Below are positions 33,274-44,673 of a stretch of 64,000 nt of DNA, piece by piece (position 1 is the first letter of the stretch; every line of letters begins with the position of its first letter). Below the pieces are notes generated by a model that was given only the letters and a program-made list of their open reading frames with translations, was not told the DNA's origin and made no database searches. Position numbers and translations under genes: made by a program. Source of the DNA: Streptomyces sp. A 4/2 (GTDB taxonomy: Bacteria; Actinomycetota; Actinomycetes; Streptomycetales; Streptomycetaceae). The stretch lies in contig NZ_CALNVW010000017.1 in the NCBI RefSeq assembly GCF_940670765.1, positions 62,001 through 126,000 of the forward strand, in the 5' to 3' direction.

Positions 33274-35100
33274 TCACCCTCTTTTCGTGGAGTCCCTGTT
33301 CGTGGACTCCACGTTCATGGAGTCCCTGTTCATGGAGTCCCTGCTCGTCGAGTCCCGGGGCGCGCCGTGCCAGGTGTTCCAGAGCGCGGCGTACGCCCCG
33401 TCGTCGGCCACGAGCTGGTCGTGGGTGCCGAGTTCGGCCAGCGCGCCGTCCGCCATGACAGCGACGCGGTCCGCGTCGTGCGCGGTGTGCAGGCGGTGCG
33501 CGATGGCGATGACCGTACGGCCTTCGAGGACGGCGGCCAGCGCGCGCTCGGTGTGCCGTGCCGTCGTCGGGTCGAGGAGGGCGGTCGCCTCGTCGAGTAT
33601 CAGGGTGTGCGGGTCCGCCAGCACGACGCGGGCCAGGGCGAGTTGCTGGGCCTGGGCTCCGTCGAGCTGCTGCCCGCCCGCGCCCAGTTCGGTGGACAGC
33701 CCGTCGGGGAGGTCCGCCACCCAGTCGGCGCCCACCGCAGCGAGCGCCGCCGTCAGTTCGTCGTCGGTCGCGGAGACCGCGGCGACCAGCAGGTTGTCCC
33801 GTACCGTGCCGAGGAAGACATGATGTTCCTGGGTGACCAGGACGACCTGGCGGCGCAGTTGCTCGGGACCCAGGTCGGCCAGCGGCAGTCCACCGACCGT
33901 GACCGTGCCGGTGTGCGGGGCGTCGACACCGGCGAGGAGCCTGCCGAGGGTGGATTTCCCCGCTCCCGACGGTCCGACGACGGCCAGCCGTTCGCCGGGC
34001 CGCACCGTCAGGTCGACCCCGTGCAGGACATCGGGCCCGCTCTCGTAGGCGTAGCGGACGCCTGCCATCTCGATACGGTCGTCCGCGGGCGCACCCGTGG
34101 GCGCGGGAACGGCGACGGACGGAGCCTGGGCCAGCCCCTCCACCCTGGCGAACGCGGCTCCACTGCTCTGCAGCTGTTCCATCCACTGGAGGACGACGTC
34201 CAGCGGTGCGGCGAGCTGGCGGAGGTAGACCGCGGAGGCGACGACCGCGCCCAGTGTCACCACCCCCCGGTCGTGCAGGACACCGCCGAAGAGCAGGACA
34301 GCGATCACCGGCAGTACGTGTGAGACGTCCACCGACGGGAACAGCACGCTGCGCAGCTGCAGGGTCCGCAGGCGGGTGCGCCGCCAGTTGTCGATCGCCT
34401 CGTCACAGGATTCGATGCGCCGTTGTTCCAGGCCGAGCGCCTCGACCGTGCGGGCGCCGGACGCGGTGGCGGTGAGTACTTCGGTGACGGCCGAGTAGGC
34501 GGCGCCCTCGGCGAGGTAGGCGGTCCGTGCCCGGCGCAGGTACCAGCGCCCCGCACACCAGATGCCCACCAGGCCGATCAGTCCGCAGCAGCCGAGCAGC
34601 GGGTTGACGGCGAAGACTGCGCCGAGGATGAACAGGGCCTGGACGAGGGCGGTGAAGACGTCCGGGGCGGCGTCCCGCAGGGTCGTGCCCACGTTGGCGA
34701 CGTCCACGGTCCCGCGGACCGTGAGATCGCCGGTGCCCGCGCGTTCCACGACCGTGACGGGCAGGGCGAGCGCACGGTCGACGAACTGCTCGCGGACCCG
34801 CGCCGATGTCCGCTCGCCGAAGCGGTACGCGAAGTGGCCCGCGTAGCGCGTGAGCAGCAGCTCCGCCAGGGAGAAGAGCAGGATGGCGAGGGCGAGCCGG
34901 TCGACGGTGGAGACCCCGCCGCCCGCGCCGACCCGGTCGATGATGCGGCCGAGCAGCCACGGCCCGGCGAGACCGGCCGCAGCGGCCAGGGCGTTGAGCA
35001 CGATGACCGCGGTGAAGGCCCGTGCGTCCTGGCGGATCAGCTGACCGGCCGCCCTGCGGACCGAGCGCTTCCCGGCGACCGGAAGCAGTCGGCCGGTCAT
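33274..35100 (-). CDS. ABC exporter half-transporter with intact Walker motifs, degenerate signature
   Basis: A 608-residue fused membrane/ATPase subunit of the type IV exporter class. Membrane helices occupy about residues 28-300. The ATPase domain has Walker A GPSGAGKST (376-384), Q-loop Gln424, Walker B LILDE (500-504) and H-loop His535, but the signature reads LDGAQ (479-483) instead of LSGGQ. Residues 582-608 are a tandem RDSMN/RDSTS-type pentapeptide tail. ATG at 35100 overlaps the stop of the upstream partner by four bases. It should form a heterodimer with that partner; substrate unknown. Confidence 0.92.
   Translation of the reverse strand: MTGRLLPVAGKRSVRRAAGQLIRQDARAFTAVIVLNALAAAAGLAGPWLLGRIIDRVGAGGGVSTVDRLALAILLFSLAELLLTRYAGHFAYRFGERTSARVREQFVDRALALPVTVVERAGTGDLTVRGTVDVANVGTTLRDAAPDVFTALVQALFILGAVFAVNPLLGCCGLIGLVGIWCAGRWYLRRARTAYLAEGAAYSAVTEVLTATASGARTVEALGLEQRRIESCDEAIDNWRRTRLRTLQLRSVLFPSVDVSHVLPVIAVLLFGGVLHDRGVVTLGAVVASAVYLRQLAAPLDVVLQWMEQLQSSGAAFARVEGLAQAPSVAVPAPTGAPADDRIEMAGVRYAYESGPDVLHGVDLTVRPGERLAVVGPSGAGKSTLGRLLAGVDAPHTGTVTVGGLPLADLGPEQLRRQVVLVTQEHHVFLGTVRDNLLVAAVSATDDELTAALAAVGADWVADLPDGLSTELGAGGQQLDGAQAQQLALARVVLADPHTLILDEATALLDPTTARHTERALAAVLEGRTVIAIAHRLHTAHDADRVAVMADGALAELGTHDQLVADDGAYAALWNTWHGAPRDSTSRDSMNRDSMNVESTNRDSTKRG
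33287..33355. repeat. 15-bp tandem repeat encoding the exporter C-terminal tail
   Basis: Four full and one partial 15-base units of the form (G/A)TGGAGTCCCTGTTC, read leftward in frame as RDS(T/M)(S/N). The unit length is a multiple of three, so copy number can change without frameshift. Confidence 0.85.
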
Positions 35101-36929
35101 CGGACGGCCGCCTTCGGCTCCGGCCCGTGGGTGTCCGTACCTCGCGCACCGTCCATGCCCTCGCCCTCTCCGTCCTCCGTGGTGCCCTCCTCTTCGGGGG
35201 CCTCCTCGCCCGTACTTTCGGGGGCCTCCTCGCCCGTACTGCGGACGACCAGGGCCCGGTAGCCGGGCTCGTCGCGCAGCAGCTCGAAATGGCCGCCGAC
35301 GGCGGCCGTCACCCCGTCGACCAGGTAGTAGACGGTGTCCGCCCTTTCCAGCAGCAGGGGCGACGTGGTGGTGACCAGCGTCGTACCGCCGGCACGTGCC
35401 GCCTTGAGCCGGGCCGCGACGGCGGCCTCGGTGTGTGCGTCGACCGCCGATGTGGGCTCGGCGGCAAGCAGCACTTCGGGATCGGCCAGCAGGGCCCTGA
35501 CCAGCCGGATCCTCTGGCGCTGGCCGCCCGAGAGGTTGCGGCCCTGCGCGTCGAGCGGTGTGGCGAGTCCGTCGGGCAGCCCGTTGACGATGTCCTGGGC
35601 CACCGCCGTGTGCAGTGCGTGGGTGATCGCGTCGTCGTCCCGGTCCGTCTTGCCCTCGACGGCCTGCCGGAGGGTGGCCGCGAACAGGTCGGACTCGTTG
35701 TCGGCGACCAGGATCCGCGCACGCACCTGGGCGAGCGGTACCGCGTCGAGCCGTACGTCGCCCCAGGTGGCGTCCGATCCGGTGAACCGGCCGAGGCGGT
35801 CGATCACTTCGGCGCTCTCGGCGGGGCGCGCGCCGACCAGCGCGGTCAGCAGACCCGGCGCCACCTCGACCCCCGACACCGGATCGCGCAGTACGGAGGG
35901 CCGGCTCGGTGCGTCCACGGGGGACGGGCCCGTTGCCGCTCCGGGTTCCAGGTTCAGGAATCGCACCACGCGCCGGGCGGCCACCAGCCCCCGGCTGATT
36001 CCGTAGCCACCCTCGATGAAGTAAGCCACCGGTACCACGAGGACCGCCACGTAGCCGTACACGGCCACCAGTTGCCCGGCCGTGATGGTCCCCTCGACGG
36101 CCAGCCGGGCCGCCAGCCAGGTGACGGCGGCAAGGAACAGCGCGGGGAGTCCCACCGCGAGGGCCTGGATCCAGCTGGTCACCGCGCCGACCCGGTAGCC
36201 CTCCGCGCGGAGTGCCTGTGAGCCGCGCCGGTACCGGTCGGCGTACAGCCCTTTTCCGCCGAGGCCGCCGAGGACCCGCAGCCCGCCCACCAGGTCGGCG
36301 AGGCGGGCCGCGAGCTCTCCCTGCCGCTCGCGGTAGGTGGTCTCGACGCCCTGGAGGCGTCCGAGCAGGGGGCCGACCAGCACCGCGAGCACCGGCACGC
36401 CGAGCAGCAGCACGATCATGATCAGCGGGGACACGGTGAACAGCAGCCCTGCCACCACGCAGTAGGCGACGACCGCTCCGATGCCCGGACCGGTGACCGT
36501 GAGGGTCTCGCTGATCCGTGCCACGTCGCTGCCGCCGATGGTGGCGACCTCTCCGGCCGTGACCCGGCGCGGCAGAACCGCGCCGAGCCGGGTCGAGTGC
36601 CGGACCACGACCTGGACGGTACGGAAGGCCGCGTCCATCCGGACCTTGGTCATCGTGCGGTGCCGCATGATGCTGAGCCAGGCGTTCAGCACGCCGACGC
36701 CCAGCAGTGCGGCGGCCCAGCCGAGCAGCGCACCGGAATGTCCGGGCTGGAGTCCGTCGTCGATCGCCCGTTGGAGCAGATAGGGCGGCAAGGTGAGACC
36801 GACCGTCGCCGTAGTGCCCAGGAGGGCGCCTGTCGCGATCCTGCGGGGCTGGCTGGTGATCAGCCACCACAGGTACCGCCCGGCGCTCCGACTGTCCGGG
36901 GTTCCCGGATTCCGCTGCGTCGCTGCCAT
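35097..36929 (-). CDS. ABC exporter half-transporter with degenerate Walker A/B, intact signature
   Basis: A 610-residue exporter subunit. Membrane helices lie at about 35-310. In the ATPase domain the P-loop position reads GARPAESAE (366-374) with no lysine, the Walker B position reads LLAAEP (487-492) without the usual Asp-Glu, and the H-loop is TTSP (about 520-523). The signature LSGGQ (466-470) is intact. The C-terminal 45 residues are acidic with a duplicated STGEEAPE. ATG at 36929 has AGGG eight bases upstream; an ATG six bases earlier is possible. First gene of the pair. Confidence 0.92.
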   Translation of the reverse strand: MAATQRNPGTPDSRSAGRYLWWLITSQPRRIATGALLGTTATVGLTLPPYLLQRAIDDGLQPGHSGALLGWAAALLGVGVLNAWLSIMRHRTMTKVRMDAAFRTVQVVVRHSTRLGAVLPRRVTAGEVATIGGSDVARISETLTVTGPGIGAVVAYCVVAGLLFTVSPLIMIVLLLGVPVLAVLVGPLLGRLQGVETTYRERQGELAARLADLVGGLRVLGGLGGKGLYADRYRRGSQALRAEGYRVGAVTSWIQALAVGLPALFLAAVTWLAARLAVEGTITAGQLVAVYGYVAVLVVPVAYFIEGGYGISRGLVAARRVVRFLNLEPGAATGPSPVDAPSRPSVLRDPVSGVEVAPGLLTALVGARPAESAEVIDRLGRFTGSDATWGDVRLDAVPLAQVRARILVADNESDLFAATLRQAVEGKTDRDDDAITHALHTAVAQDIVNGLPDGLATPLDAQGRNLSGGQRQRIRLVRALLADPEVLLAAEPTSAVDAHTEAAVAARLKAARAGGTTLVTTTSPLLLERADTVYYLVDGVTAAVGGHFELLRDEPGYRALVVRSTGEEAPESTGEEAPEEEGTTEDGEGEGMDGARGTDTHGPEPKAAVR

Positions 36930-37137
36930 GATCATGACCCTACTGGGGGCCTCAACTGCCCTACGAGGACGGGTCGGTGCGGCACGGCACCGGGGCGAAT
37001 CCGGCTTCCGGCACCGTCCGCCGGGGCGGGCGGGGCGGGTCACGGGTCACAGGACGGACCGCTCCCGGAGGTCACTGTCAGTGGCGGGAGGCACACTGAC
37101 AGGTATCCGTGACAAGGACGTCCTGGAGGTATTGATC

Positions 37138-38259
37138 ATGACCGAGGTACTCCTGACCGTAGGCACGCGCAAGGGCCTCTTCATCGGCCGCAGAACCGGT
37201 CCGGGAACCGGTCCGGGAACCGGTCCGGGAAAGGCCGGATCCTGGGAGTTCGAAGGGCCGTACTTCAACTCGCAGGCCGTGTACTCGATCGCCATCGACA
37301 CGCGCCGTGACACGCCGAGACTCCTGGTCGGCGGGGACAGCGCGCACTGGGGCCCGTCGGTGTTCCACTCGGACGACCTCGGGGCGAGCTGGAGCGAGGC
37401 GAAGAAGCCGGCGGTCACGTTCCCGAAGGACACCGGGGCTTCGTTGGAGCGGGTGTGGCAGCTGCACCCGGCGGGCCCCGCAGCGCCCGATGTGGTCTAC
37501 GCGGGGACGGAACCGGCCGCGCTGTTCCGGTCGGAGGACCGGGGCGAGACGTTCGAGCTGGTGCGCCCCCTGTGGGAGCACCCGACCCGGTCGAAATGGG
37601 TACCCGGCGGCGGGGGCGAGGCGGTGCACACGGTCGTCACCGACCGGCGGAGCGCCGACGCGGTGACTGTCGCGGTCTCCACGGCCGGGGTGTTCCGCTC
37701 CCTGGACGGCGGTGCGGACTGGGAGCCGTCCAACAAGGGGGTGTCGGCGGTCTTCCTGCCGGATCCCGACCCGGAGTTCGGTCAGTGCGTCCACAAGATC
37801 GCGCAGGACGCCGGGGACCCGGACCGGCTGTATCTGCAGAACCACTGGGGCGTCTACCGCAGCGACGACGCGGGCGCCAGCTGGAAGGACATCGGCGCGG
37901 GCCTGCCGTCCACCTTCGGCTTCGCGGTCGCCGCCCATCCGCACCGCGCGGACACGGCGTACGTCTTCCCCATCACCGCCGACTCGGACCGGGTCCCCGC
38001 GGACCACAAGTGCCGTGTCTACCGGACGAGTGACGCGGGATCGAGCTGGGAGGCGCTGTCCGCCGGACTGCCCCAGGAGGAGCATTACGGCACGGTGCTG
38101 CGCGACGCACTCACCACGGACGACGCGGATCCGGCCGGGGTCTACTTCGGCAACCGCAACGGCGAGGTGTACGCCAGTGCGGACGACGGCGACAGCTGGC
38201 AGCAGCTCGCCTCGCACCTGCCCGACGTGCTCTGCGTCAGGGCGGCGGTGATCGGCTGA
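37138..38259 (+). CDS. BNR/Asp-box repeat beta-propeller protein
   Basis: A 373-residue cytoplasmic propeller with repeated Asp-box motifs (SDDLGASWS, SEDRGETFE, SLDGGADWE, SDDAGASWK, TSDAGSSWE, SADDGDSWQ), as in sialidases and sortilin-like propellers. No sialidase active-site arginine triad was recognised and there is no signal peptide, so function is unknown. Residues near 20 carry a TGPG tandem repeat coded by three 12-base units (37195-37229). ATG at 37138 has GGAGG upstream. Divergent from the exporter genes. Confidence 0.83.
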   Translation: MTEVLLTVGTRKGLFIGRRTGPGTGPGTGPGKAGSWEFEGPYFNSQAVYSIAIDTRRDTPRLLVGGDSAHWGPSVFHSDDLGASWSEAKKPAVTFPKDTGASLERVWQLHPAGPAAPDVVYAGTEPAALFRSEDRGETFELVRPLWEHPTRSKWVPGGGGEAVHTVVTDRRSADAVTVAVSTAGVFRSLDGGADWEPSNKGVSAVFLPDPDPEFGQCVHKIAQDAGDPDRLYLQNHWGVYRSDDAGASWKDIGAGLPSTFGFAVAAHPHRADTAYVFPITADSDRVPADHKCRVYRTSDAGSSWEALSAGLPQEEHYGTVLRDALTTDDADPAGVYFGNRNGEVYASADDGDSWQQLASHLPDVLCVRAAVIG

Positions 38260-38307
38260 CCGTACCCGGCACCGTCCCGGTGCGCCGCACCAGTAGAGTG
38301 ACGCCCC

Positions 38308-38985
38308 GTGGCAGCACGACCGTTGAATGAAATTGTCGAGGCGGGGTGGGCGCAGGCGCTCGCACCCGCAGCCGAGCGGATCACGGCGATGGGCGGCTTC
38401 CTGCGCGCCGAGATCGCCGCAGGACGCACCTACCTCCCGGCGGGGGCGAACGTGCTGCGCGCGTTCCAGCAGCCGTTCGACGAGGTACGCGTCCTGATCG
38501 TCGGCCAGGATCCCTATCCGACACCGGGTCATGCCGTGGGGCTGAGCTTCTCGGTGGCACCGGAGGTACGGCCGGTGCCCGGCAGCCTGGACAACATCTT
38601 CCGCGAACTGCACGCGGATCTGGGCCTGCCGCGTCCCTCCACGGGCGATCTGACTCCGTGGGCGGCACAGGGCGTACTGCTGCTCAACAGGGCGCTGACG
38701 ACGGCGCCCCGCACACCGGCCGCGCATCGCGGCAAGGGTTGGGAGGAAGTGACCGAACAGGCCATCCGGGCGCTCGTGGCGCGGGGGAAGCCGCTGGTCT
38801 CGGTGCTGTGGGGGCGTGACGCCCGTAACCTGCGGCCCCTGCTGGGCGACCTGCCGGCGGTCGAGTCCGCGCACCCCTCACCCATGTCGGCGGACCGCGG
38901 GTTCTTCGGTTCGCGCCCGTTCAGCCGGACCAACGAACTGCTGATCCGCCAGGGCGCGCAGCCCGTCGACTGGCGGTTGCCGTGA
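38308..38985 (+). CDS. ung: Uracil-DNA glycosylase (family 1)
   Basis: A 225-residue DNA repair enzyme that excises uracil. The catalytic water-activating Asp lies in VIVGQDPYP, the Phe-containing GLSFSV follows, and the DNA-intercalation loop is [13 protein letters not shown]. The family usually has GQDPYH; here it is GQDPYP. GTG at 38308. Its stop overlaps the start of the sugar kinase gene by four bases (GTGA). Confidence 0.93.
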   Translation: MAARPLNEIVEAGWAQALAPAAERITAMGGFLRAEIAAGRTYLPAGANVLRAFQQPFDEVRVLIVGQDPYPTPGHAVGLSFSVAPEVRPVPGSLDNIFRELHADLGLPRPSTGDLTPWAAQGVLLLNRALTTAPRTPAAHRGKGWEEVTEQAIRALVARGKPLVSVLWGRDARNLRPLLGDLPAVESAHPSPMSADRGFFGSRPFSRTNELLIRQGAQPVDWRLP

Positions 38986-39989
38986 CCTGGGTGCTGGGGG
39001 TGGATTCCGGCGGTTCCGGGCTGCGGGTCGCACTCGCCGAGGCATCGGAGCACGGCAGCACCGCGCCGGTCGCCGCCCGAGAGCCACTCGCCTCGCGTGA
39101 GCCCGTACGGACCGGCGCTTCCGGGATCGAATCAGCGCACCTGCTCGGCCAGTTGCTGCCGATGGCCCGTGAACTGCTCGGCCGCGCCGGGGGTGTCGAG
39201 GTGTCGGCCGTGGCGATCGGCGCCGCCGGGATGGCGACGCTCGGTGATGACCTGCGCGCCGAACTGCCGGCCGCGCTGGAGAGTTCGCTCGGCGTCCGGC
39301 GCCTGGCCCTGGCCGCCGACGCGGTGACGGCCTATGCCGGGGCGCTGGGACAGCGGCCCGGTGCGGTGGTCGCGGCAGGCACCGGGATGATCGCGCTGGG
39401 TACCGATCTCACCGACTGGCGCAGGGCCGACGGGTGGGGCCATCTGCTCGGCGACTGCGGCGGCGGAGCCTGGATCGGCCGGGCGGGGCTGGAAGCGGCG
39501 ATGCGTGCGTACGACGGACGGCGCGGCGGCTCCACGGCACTGCTGGAGCGGGCCGAGGCGGTGTTCGGTCCGGCAGCCGGTCTGCCCGGCCGGCTCTACC
39601 CCCGCTCGGACCGGCCCGCGGTCCTCGCGTCGTTCGCCCCGGAGGTGGCTCGGTGCGCCGGGGACGGTGATCCGGTGGCGCGCACGATTCTGCGGAACGC
39701 GGCCCGGCAGATCGTCGAGGCCGCCGCCGCGGTCTGCCCGCCGGAGTCGGACGGAGCCTGCGAAGTCGCCCTCACCGGTGGCCTGTTCAAGATGGGGAAT
39801 GCCCTTCTCACACCCACGGGTGAAGAGTTCGCCGGGCAGTTGCCGTACACGCGGCCCGTGCCCGCGGTCGGGGACCCGTTGGCGGGGGCCCTGCTCATCG
39901 CTTCCGCACTCGCCACGGAAAGTCTGCGACTGCCGCACCACCCAAAGCTCTTGCGCGTGGTGGCGGAACAGGATAAGGGATCCGGTTGA
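38982..39989 (+). CDS. BadF/BadG-type ATPase, probable N-acetylglucosamine kinase
   Basis: A 335-residue ASKHA-fold kinase. The phosphate-1 motif is VDSGGSGLR, the phosphate-2 region GTGMIALG, and the adenosine region TGGLFKMGN. This family includes eukaryotic-type N-acetylglucosamine kinase and BcrAD ATPases; without cysteine cluster ligands it is more likely the sugar kinase. GTG at 38982 overlaps the ung stop. A DasR-like site occurs 2.2 kb downstream before another gene, which may be coincidental. Confidence 0.8.
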   Translation: MTWVLGVDSGGSGLRVALAEASEHGSTAPVAAREPLASREPVRTGASGIESAHLLGQLLPMARELLGRAGGVEVSAVAIGAAGMATLGDDLRAELPAALESSLGVRRLALAADAVTAYAGALGQRPGAVVAAGTGMIALGTDLTDWRRADGWGHLLGDCGGGAWIGRAGLEAAMRAYDGRRGGSTALLERAEAVFGPAAGLPGRLYPRSDRPAVLASFAPEVARCAGDGDPVARTILRNAARQIVEAAAAVCPPESDGACEVALTGGLFKMGNALLTPTGEEFAGQLPYTRPVPAVGDPLAGALLIASALATESLRLPHHPKLLRVVAEQDKGSG

Positions 39990-40075
39990 CCTGCAACGGA
40001 TAAATGGGGACAGACGTCGCACGAAAGCACCCTCCCCGAACGGTCCGGCCTGCAAAGCCAGTAGCATGCGGCGCC

Positions 40076-41002
40076 ATGAGCTCCCCCAATGGGCCCGCAT
40101 CCGGCCTGCCCGTACGAATGCCGCGACCTCGCCAGACGGGACGGCACCGCCGCCCGGAACCCGCGGTGGCCCCTGAGGGCGCGCCCGCGCTGGTTCTCGC
40201 TGTTCCCGGCACGCCTTCCGCCGCTGTGCGCGGTCTGGCGGAAGAAGTCATCTCCATCGCCCGTTCCGAGCTGCCCGGCCTGGACGCCCGGATCGGTTAC
40301 CTGGACGGCGCCGACGACGAGTTCCCCGCCCTGGAGACCGTCCTCTCCCACACCGCGACGGAGCGCGTGGCGCGCTACGAGCAGGCGAAGGCGGTCGGCC
40401 GTGAGGTCGCCGAGCCCACCGGCCCGACCGCCGTCGTGGTGCCCCTGCTGGCGGGTCCGGACGCGGCCACCGAGCGGCGCATACGGCAGGCCGTCATGGA
40501 CAGCACCACGTCGGCGGAGCTGACCGAGGTGCTCGGCCCGCACCCGCTGCTCGCGGAGGGGCTGCACGTCCGCCTGTCGGAGGCCGGGCTGTCCCGCGCC
40601 GACCGGGCCAGGCTGTTCACGGTCGCCACCGCGGCCGACGGCATCATCCTGGCGACGGTCGGCGGCGAGGAGGCCGTGCAGGCCGCCGGGATCACCGGGA
40701 TGCTGCTGGCCGCCCGGCTGGCCGTACCGGTGATGGCCGCCGCGCTGGACGTCGACGGTTCCATCACGTCGGTCGCCGAGCAGCTGCGTGGCTCGGGCTC
40801 GCTCCAGCTCGCGCTCGCGCCGTACCTGATCGGCCCCGAGGTGACGGAGGAGTTGCTGGACAGCGCCGCCAAGGAGGCGGGCTGCGCCGCTGCCGAGGCC
40901 CTCGGCGCCTACCCGGCGGTCGGCAAGCTGGTCCTCTCGAAGTACACGGCCGCGCTGGGCATCACCCCGCAGCAGCCGTCCCAGGGGGCTCCGGTCGGCT
41001 GA
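40076..41002 (+). CDS. CbiX/sirohydrochlorin-chelatase-like protein lacking the metal-site histidines
   Basis: A 308-residue protein with two related halves in the CbiX chelatase fold: ALVLAVPGTPSAAVRGLAEEV and AVVVPLLAGPDAATERRI. In active CbiX the first strand leads into HGS; here it is PGT, and the second-half histidine block is also absent, so it is unlikely to be an ordinary chelatase. The ATG at 40076 lies eight bases after TAGCAT, a -10-like hexamer, so the mRNA may be leaderless. It ends before a strong hairpin. Confidence 0.75.
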   Translation: MSSPNGPASGLPVRMPRPRQTGRHRRPEPAVAPEGAPALVLAVPGTPSAAVRGLAEEVISIARSELPGLDARIGYLDGADDEFPALETVLSHTATERVARYEQAKAVGREVAEPTGPTAVVVPLLAGPDAATERRIRQAVMDSTTSAELTEVLGPHPLLAEGLHVRLSEAGLSRADRARLFTVATAADGIILATVGGEEAVQAAGITGMLLAARLAVPVMAAALDVDGSITSVAEQLRGSGSLQLALAPYLIGPEVTEELLDSAAKEAGCAAAEALGAYPAVGKLVLSKYTAALGITPQQPSQGAPVG

Positions 41003-41026
41003 CCGCGCGGGCCTCGTGATGCGCGT

Positions 41027-41068
41027 GTGAAGGGGCTCGCACCGGCGTTCCGGTGCGAGCCCCTTCAC
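41027..41068. terminator. Strong bidirectional hairpin
   Basis: A 19-bp perfect stem beginning GTGAAGGGGCTCGCACCGG (41027-41045) pairs with 41050-41068 across CGTT. It lies between the convergent CbiX-like and lactonase genes. Confidence 0.75.
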
Positions 41069-41096
41069 GCGGAGGCGGTCCACCGGCCCCGCAGTC

Positions 41097-41125
41097 GTCA
41101 GCCCGTCAGCCCGTCAGCCCGTCAG
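41097..41125. repeat. 8-bp tandem repeat across the lactonase stop codon
   Basis: (GTCAGCCC)x3 followed by GTCAG. Read leftward each unit contains TGAC; the lactonase TGA stop (41122-41124) lies in the rightmost copy. Confidence 0.8.
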
Positions 41126-42168
41126 GCAAAGACCACGCACGAGGCGGCAGCCACCGCGACGGCCCCCGCGCGGCCGGGGATGCCCGTCGCGGCGTCGATG
41201 TCGAACCAGGTGACGTCCCCGGAGCGCTCGTTGGCCGCGTACAACCGCTGCCCCGAGGGGTCCAGGGCGAGATCGCGCGGCCACCGGCCGCCGCAGCCCA
41301 CCGTGGTGATCAGAACGGGCTTCTCCCCGCTCTCGTCGAGCGCGAGGACCGAGATGCTGTCGTGTCCCCGGTTCGCCGCCCAGACGAACCGCCCGTCCGC
41401 CGCGACGACGACCGCGGAGGCATAGGTCTCCCCCTCCGTGCCCTCGGGCAGCAGCGCCGTCTCACCGACCGGCTCGAGCGTGCCGGTTCCGGCGTCCCAG
41501 CGGCAGACCGTGAGCGTCGGCTCCAGTTCGTTGACTACGTACGCGTGGGTGCCCGCGGGGTGGAAGGCCAGGTGGCGCGGTCCGCTCCCCGGCCGCAACG
41601 CGGTCTCCCCGTGCAGCCGCAGCGTGCCGGTCGCCGCGTCGAGTGCGCAGATCCGTACGGAGTCGGTGCCGAGGTCGACGCTCAGCACCCAGCGTCCGGA
41701 GGGGTCCTGCTTCACCTGGTGGGCGTGCGCGCTCTCCTGGCGCTCCGGGTGCGGACCGCTGCCCTCGTGGTGCAGTACCGACGACAGCGCGTCCAGGCCG
41801 CCGTCCTGGGCGCGGACGGGCAGCACGCTGACGCTTCCCGAGCTGTAGTTGGCCGTGACGAGACGGCCGCCCGTGAGGGCGAGATGGGTGGGGTCCGCAC
41901 CGTCCACCCGCACCGCGGTCCCGATCAGCCGGGGCTGGGCGCCGGTCACGTCGAAGGCCGCCGCCGCGCCGTCGGGCGTCTCGGAGACCGCGTAGAGGAC
42001 CGTGCCGTCCGGGGACGGGGCGAGGAACGAGGGGTTCGGCACGGCATCGGTCGCCCCCAGGACGGTCAGAGCCCCCGTCTCCGGGTCCAGGGAGGCGGCG
42101 ACGAGGCCCGGCCCCCCACCCGACGTGAACGACCCTATGAATGCCCGCCCGGCGCCTGTCGTGCCCAC
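41122..42168 (-). CDS. Lactonase family (6-phosphogluconolactonase-like) beta-propeller
   Basis: A 348-residue seven-bladed YVTN-type propeller of the Pgl/lactonase family. Blocks seen are IGSFTSGGGPGLVAASLD, PSFLAPSPDGTVLYAVSE, the ESAHAHQVKQDPSGRW histidine region and PRDLALDPSGQRLYAANE. Related enzymes hydrolyse 6-phosphogluconolactone or other lactones in the cytoplasm. GTG at 42168. A palindrome with the core of DasR sites lies 67 bases upstream, suggesting control by amino-sugar status. Confidence 0.85.
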   Translation of the reverse strand: MGTTGAGRAFIGSFTSGGGPGLVAASLDPETGALTVLGATDAVPNPSFLAPSPDGTVLYAVSETPDGAAAAFDVTGAQPRLIGTAVRVDGADPTHLALTGGRLVTANYSSGSVSVLPVRAQDGGLDALSSVLHHEGSGPHPERQESAHAHQVKQDPSGRWVLSVDLGTDSVRICALDAATGTLRLHGETALRPGSGPRHLAFHPAGTHAYVVNELEPTLTVCRWDAGTGTLEPVGETALLPEGTEGETYASAVVVAADGRFVWAANRGHDSISVLALDESGEKPVLITTVGCGGRWPRDLALDPSGQRLYAANERSGDVTWFDIDAATGIPGRAGAVAVAAASCVVFA

Positions 42169-42234
42169 GGTGCGACCCCTCTCCGCTGGTGCCCGGCCAG
42201 TACCTGGCCGGTGTCGGGGCAGACGCTAGCAGGG

Positions 42235-42244
42235 GGTCTAGACC
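42235..42244. promoter_or_regulatory. DasR-like (dre) palindrome upstream of the lactonase gene
   Basis: GGTCTAGACC is the perfect 10-bp core of the dre consensus (ACTGGTCTAGACCAGT, from memory). The flanks GGG and TTT do not match the outer bases. It lies 67 bases before the leftward lactonase start. Confidence 0.5.
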
Positions 42245-42271
42245 TTTTTCCGACCGGCACCGGGGCAGATG

Positions 42272-42314
42272 CAGCTCCGCCCCGGCTGGTCGACGACCGG
42301 CCGGGGCGGAGCTG
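42272..42314 (-). terminator. Hairpin after icd
   Basis: CAGCTCCGCCCCGGC (42272-42286) pairs with 42300-42314, with an inner GGTC/GACC stem. It lies 18 bases beyond the leftward isocitrate dehydrogenase stop. Confidence 0.7.
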
Positions 42315-42331
42315 TTACGGGATCAGGAACC

Positions 42332-44668
<2,337 letters not shown>

Positions 44669-44673
<5 letters not shown>

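Noticed and set aside
33274..36870. A 1198-codon frame suggesting a fused double ABC transporter
   Set aside because: Its first half is out of frame with the real upstream subunit; the two subunits are separate genes overlapping by four bases at 35097-35100.
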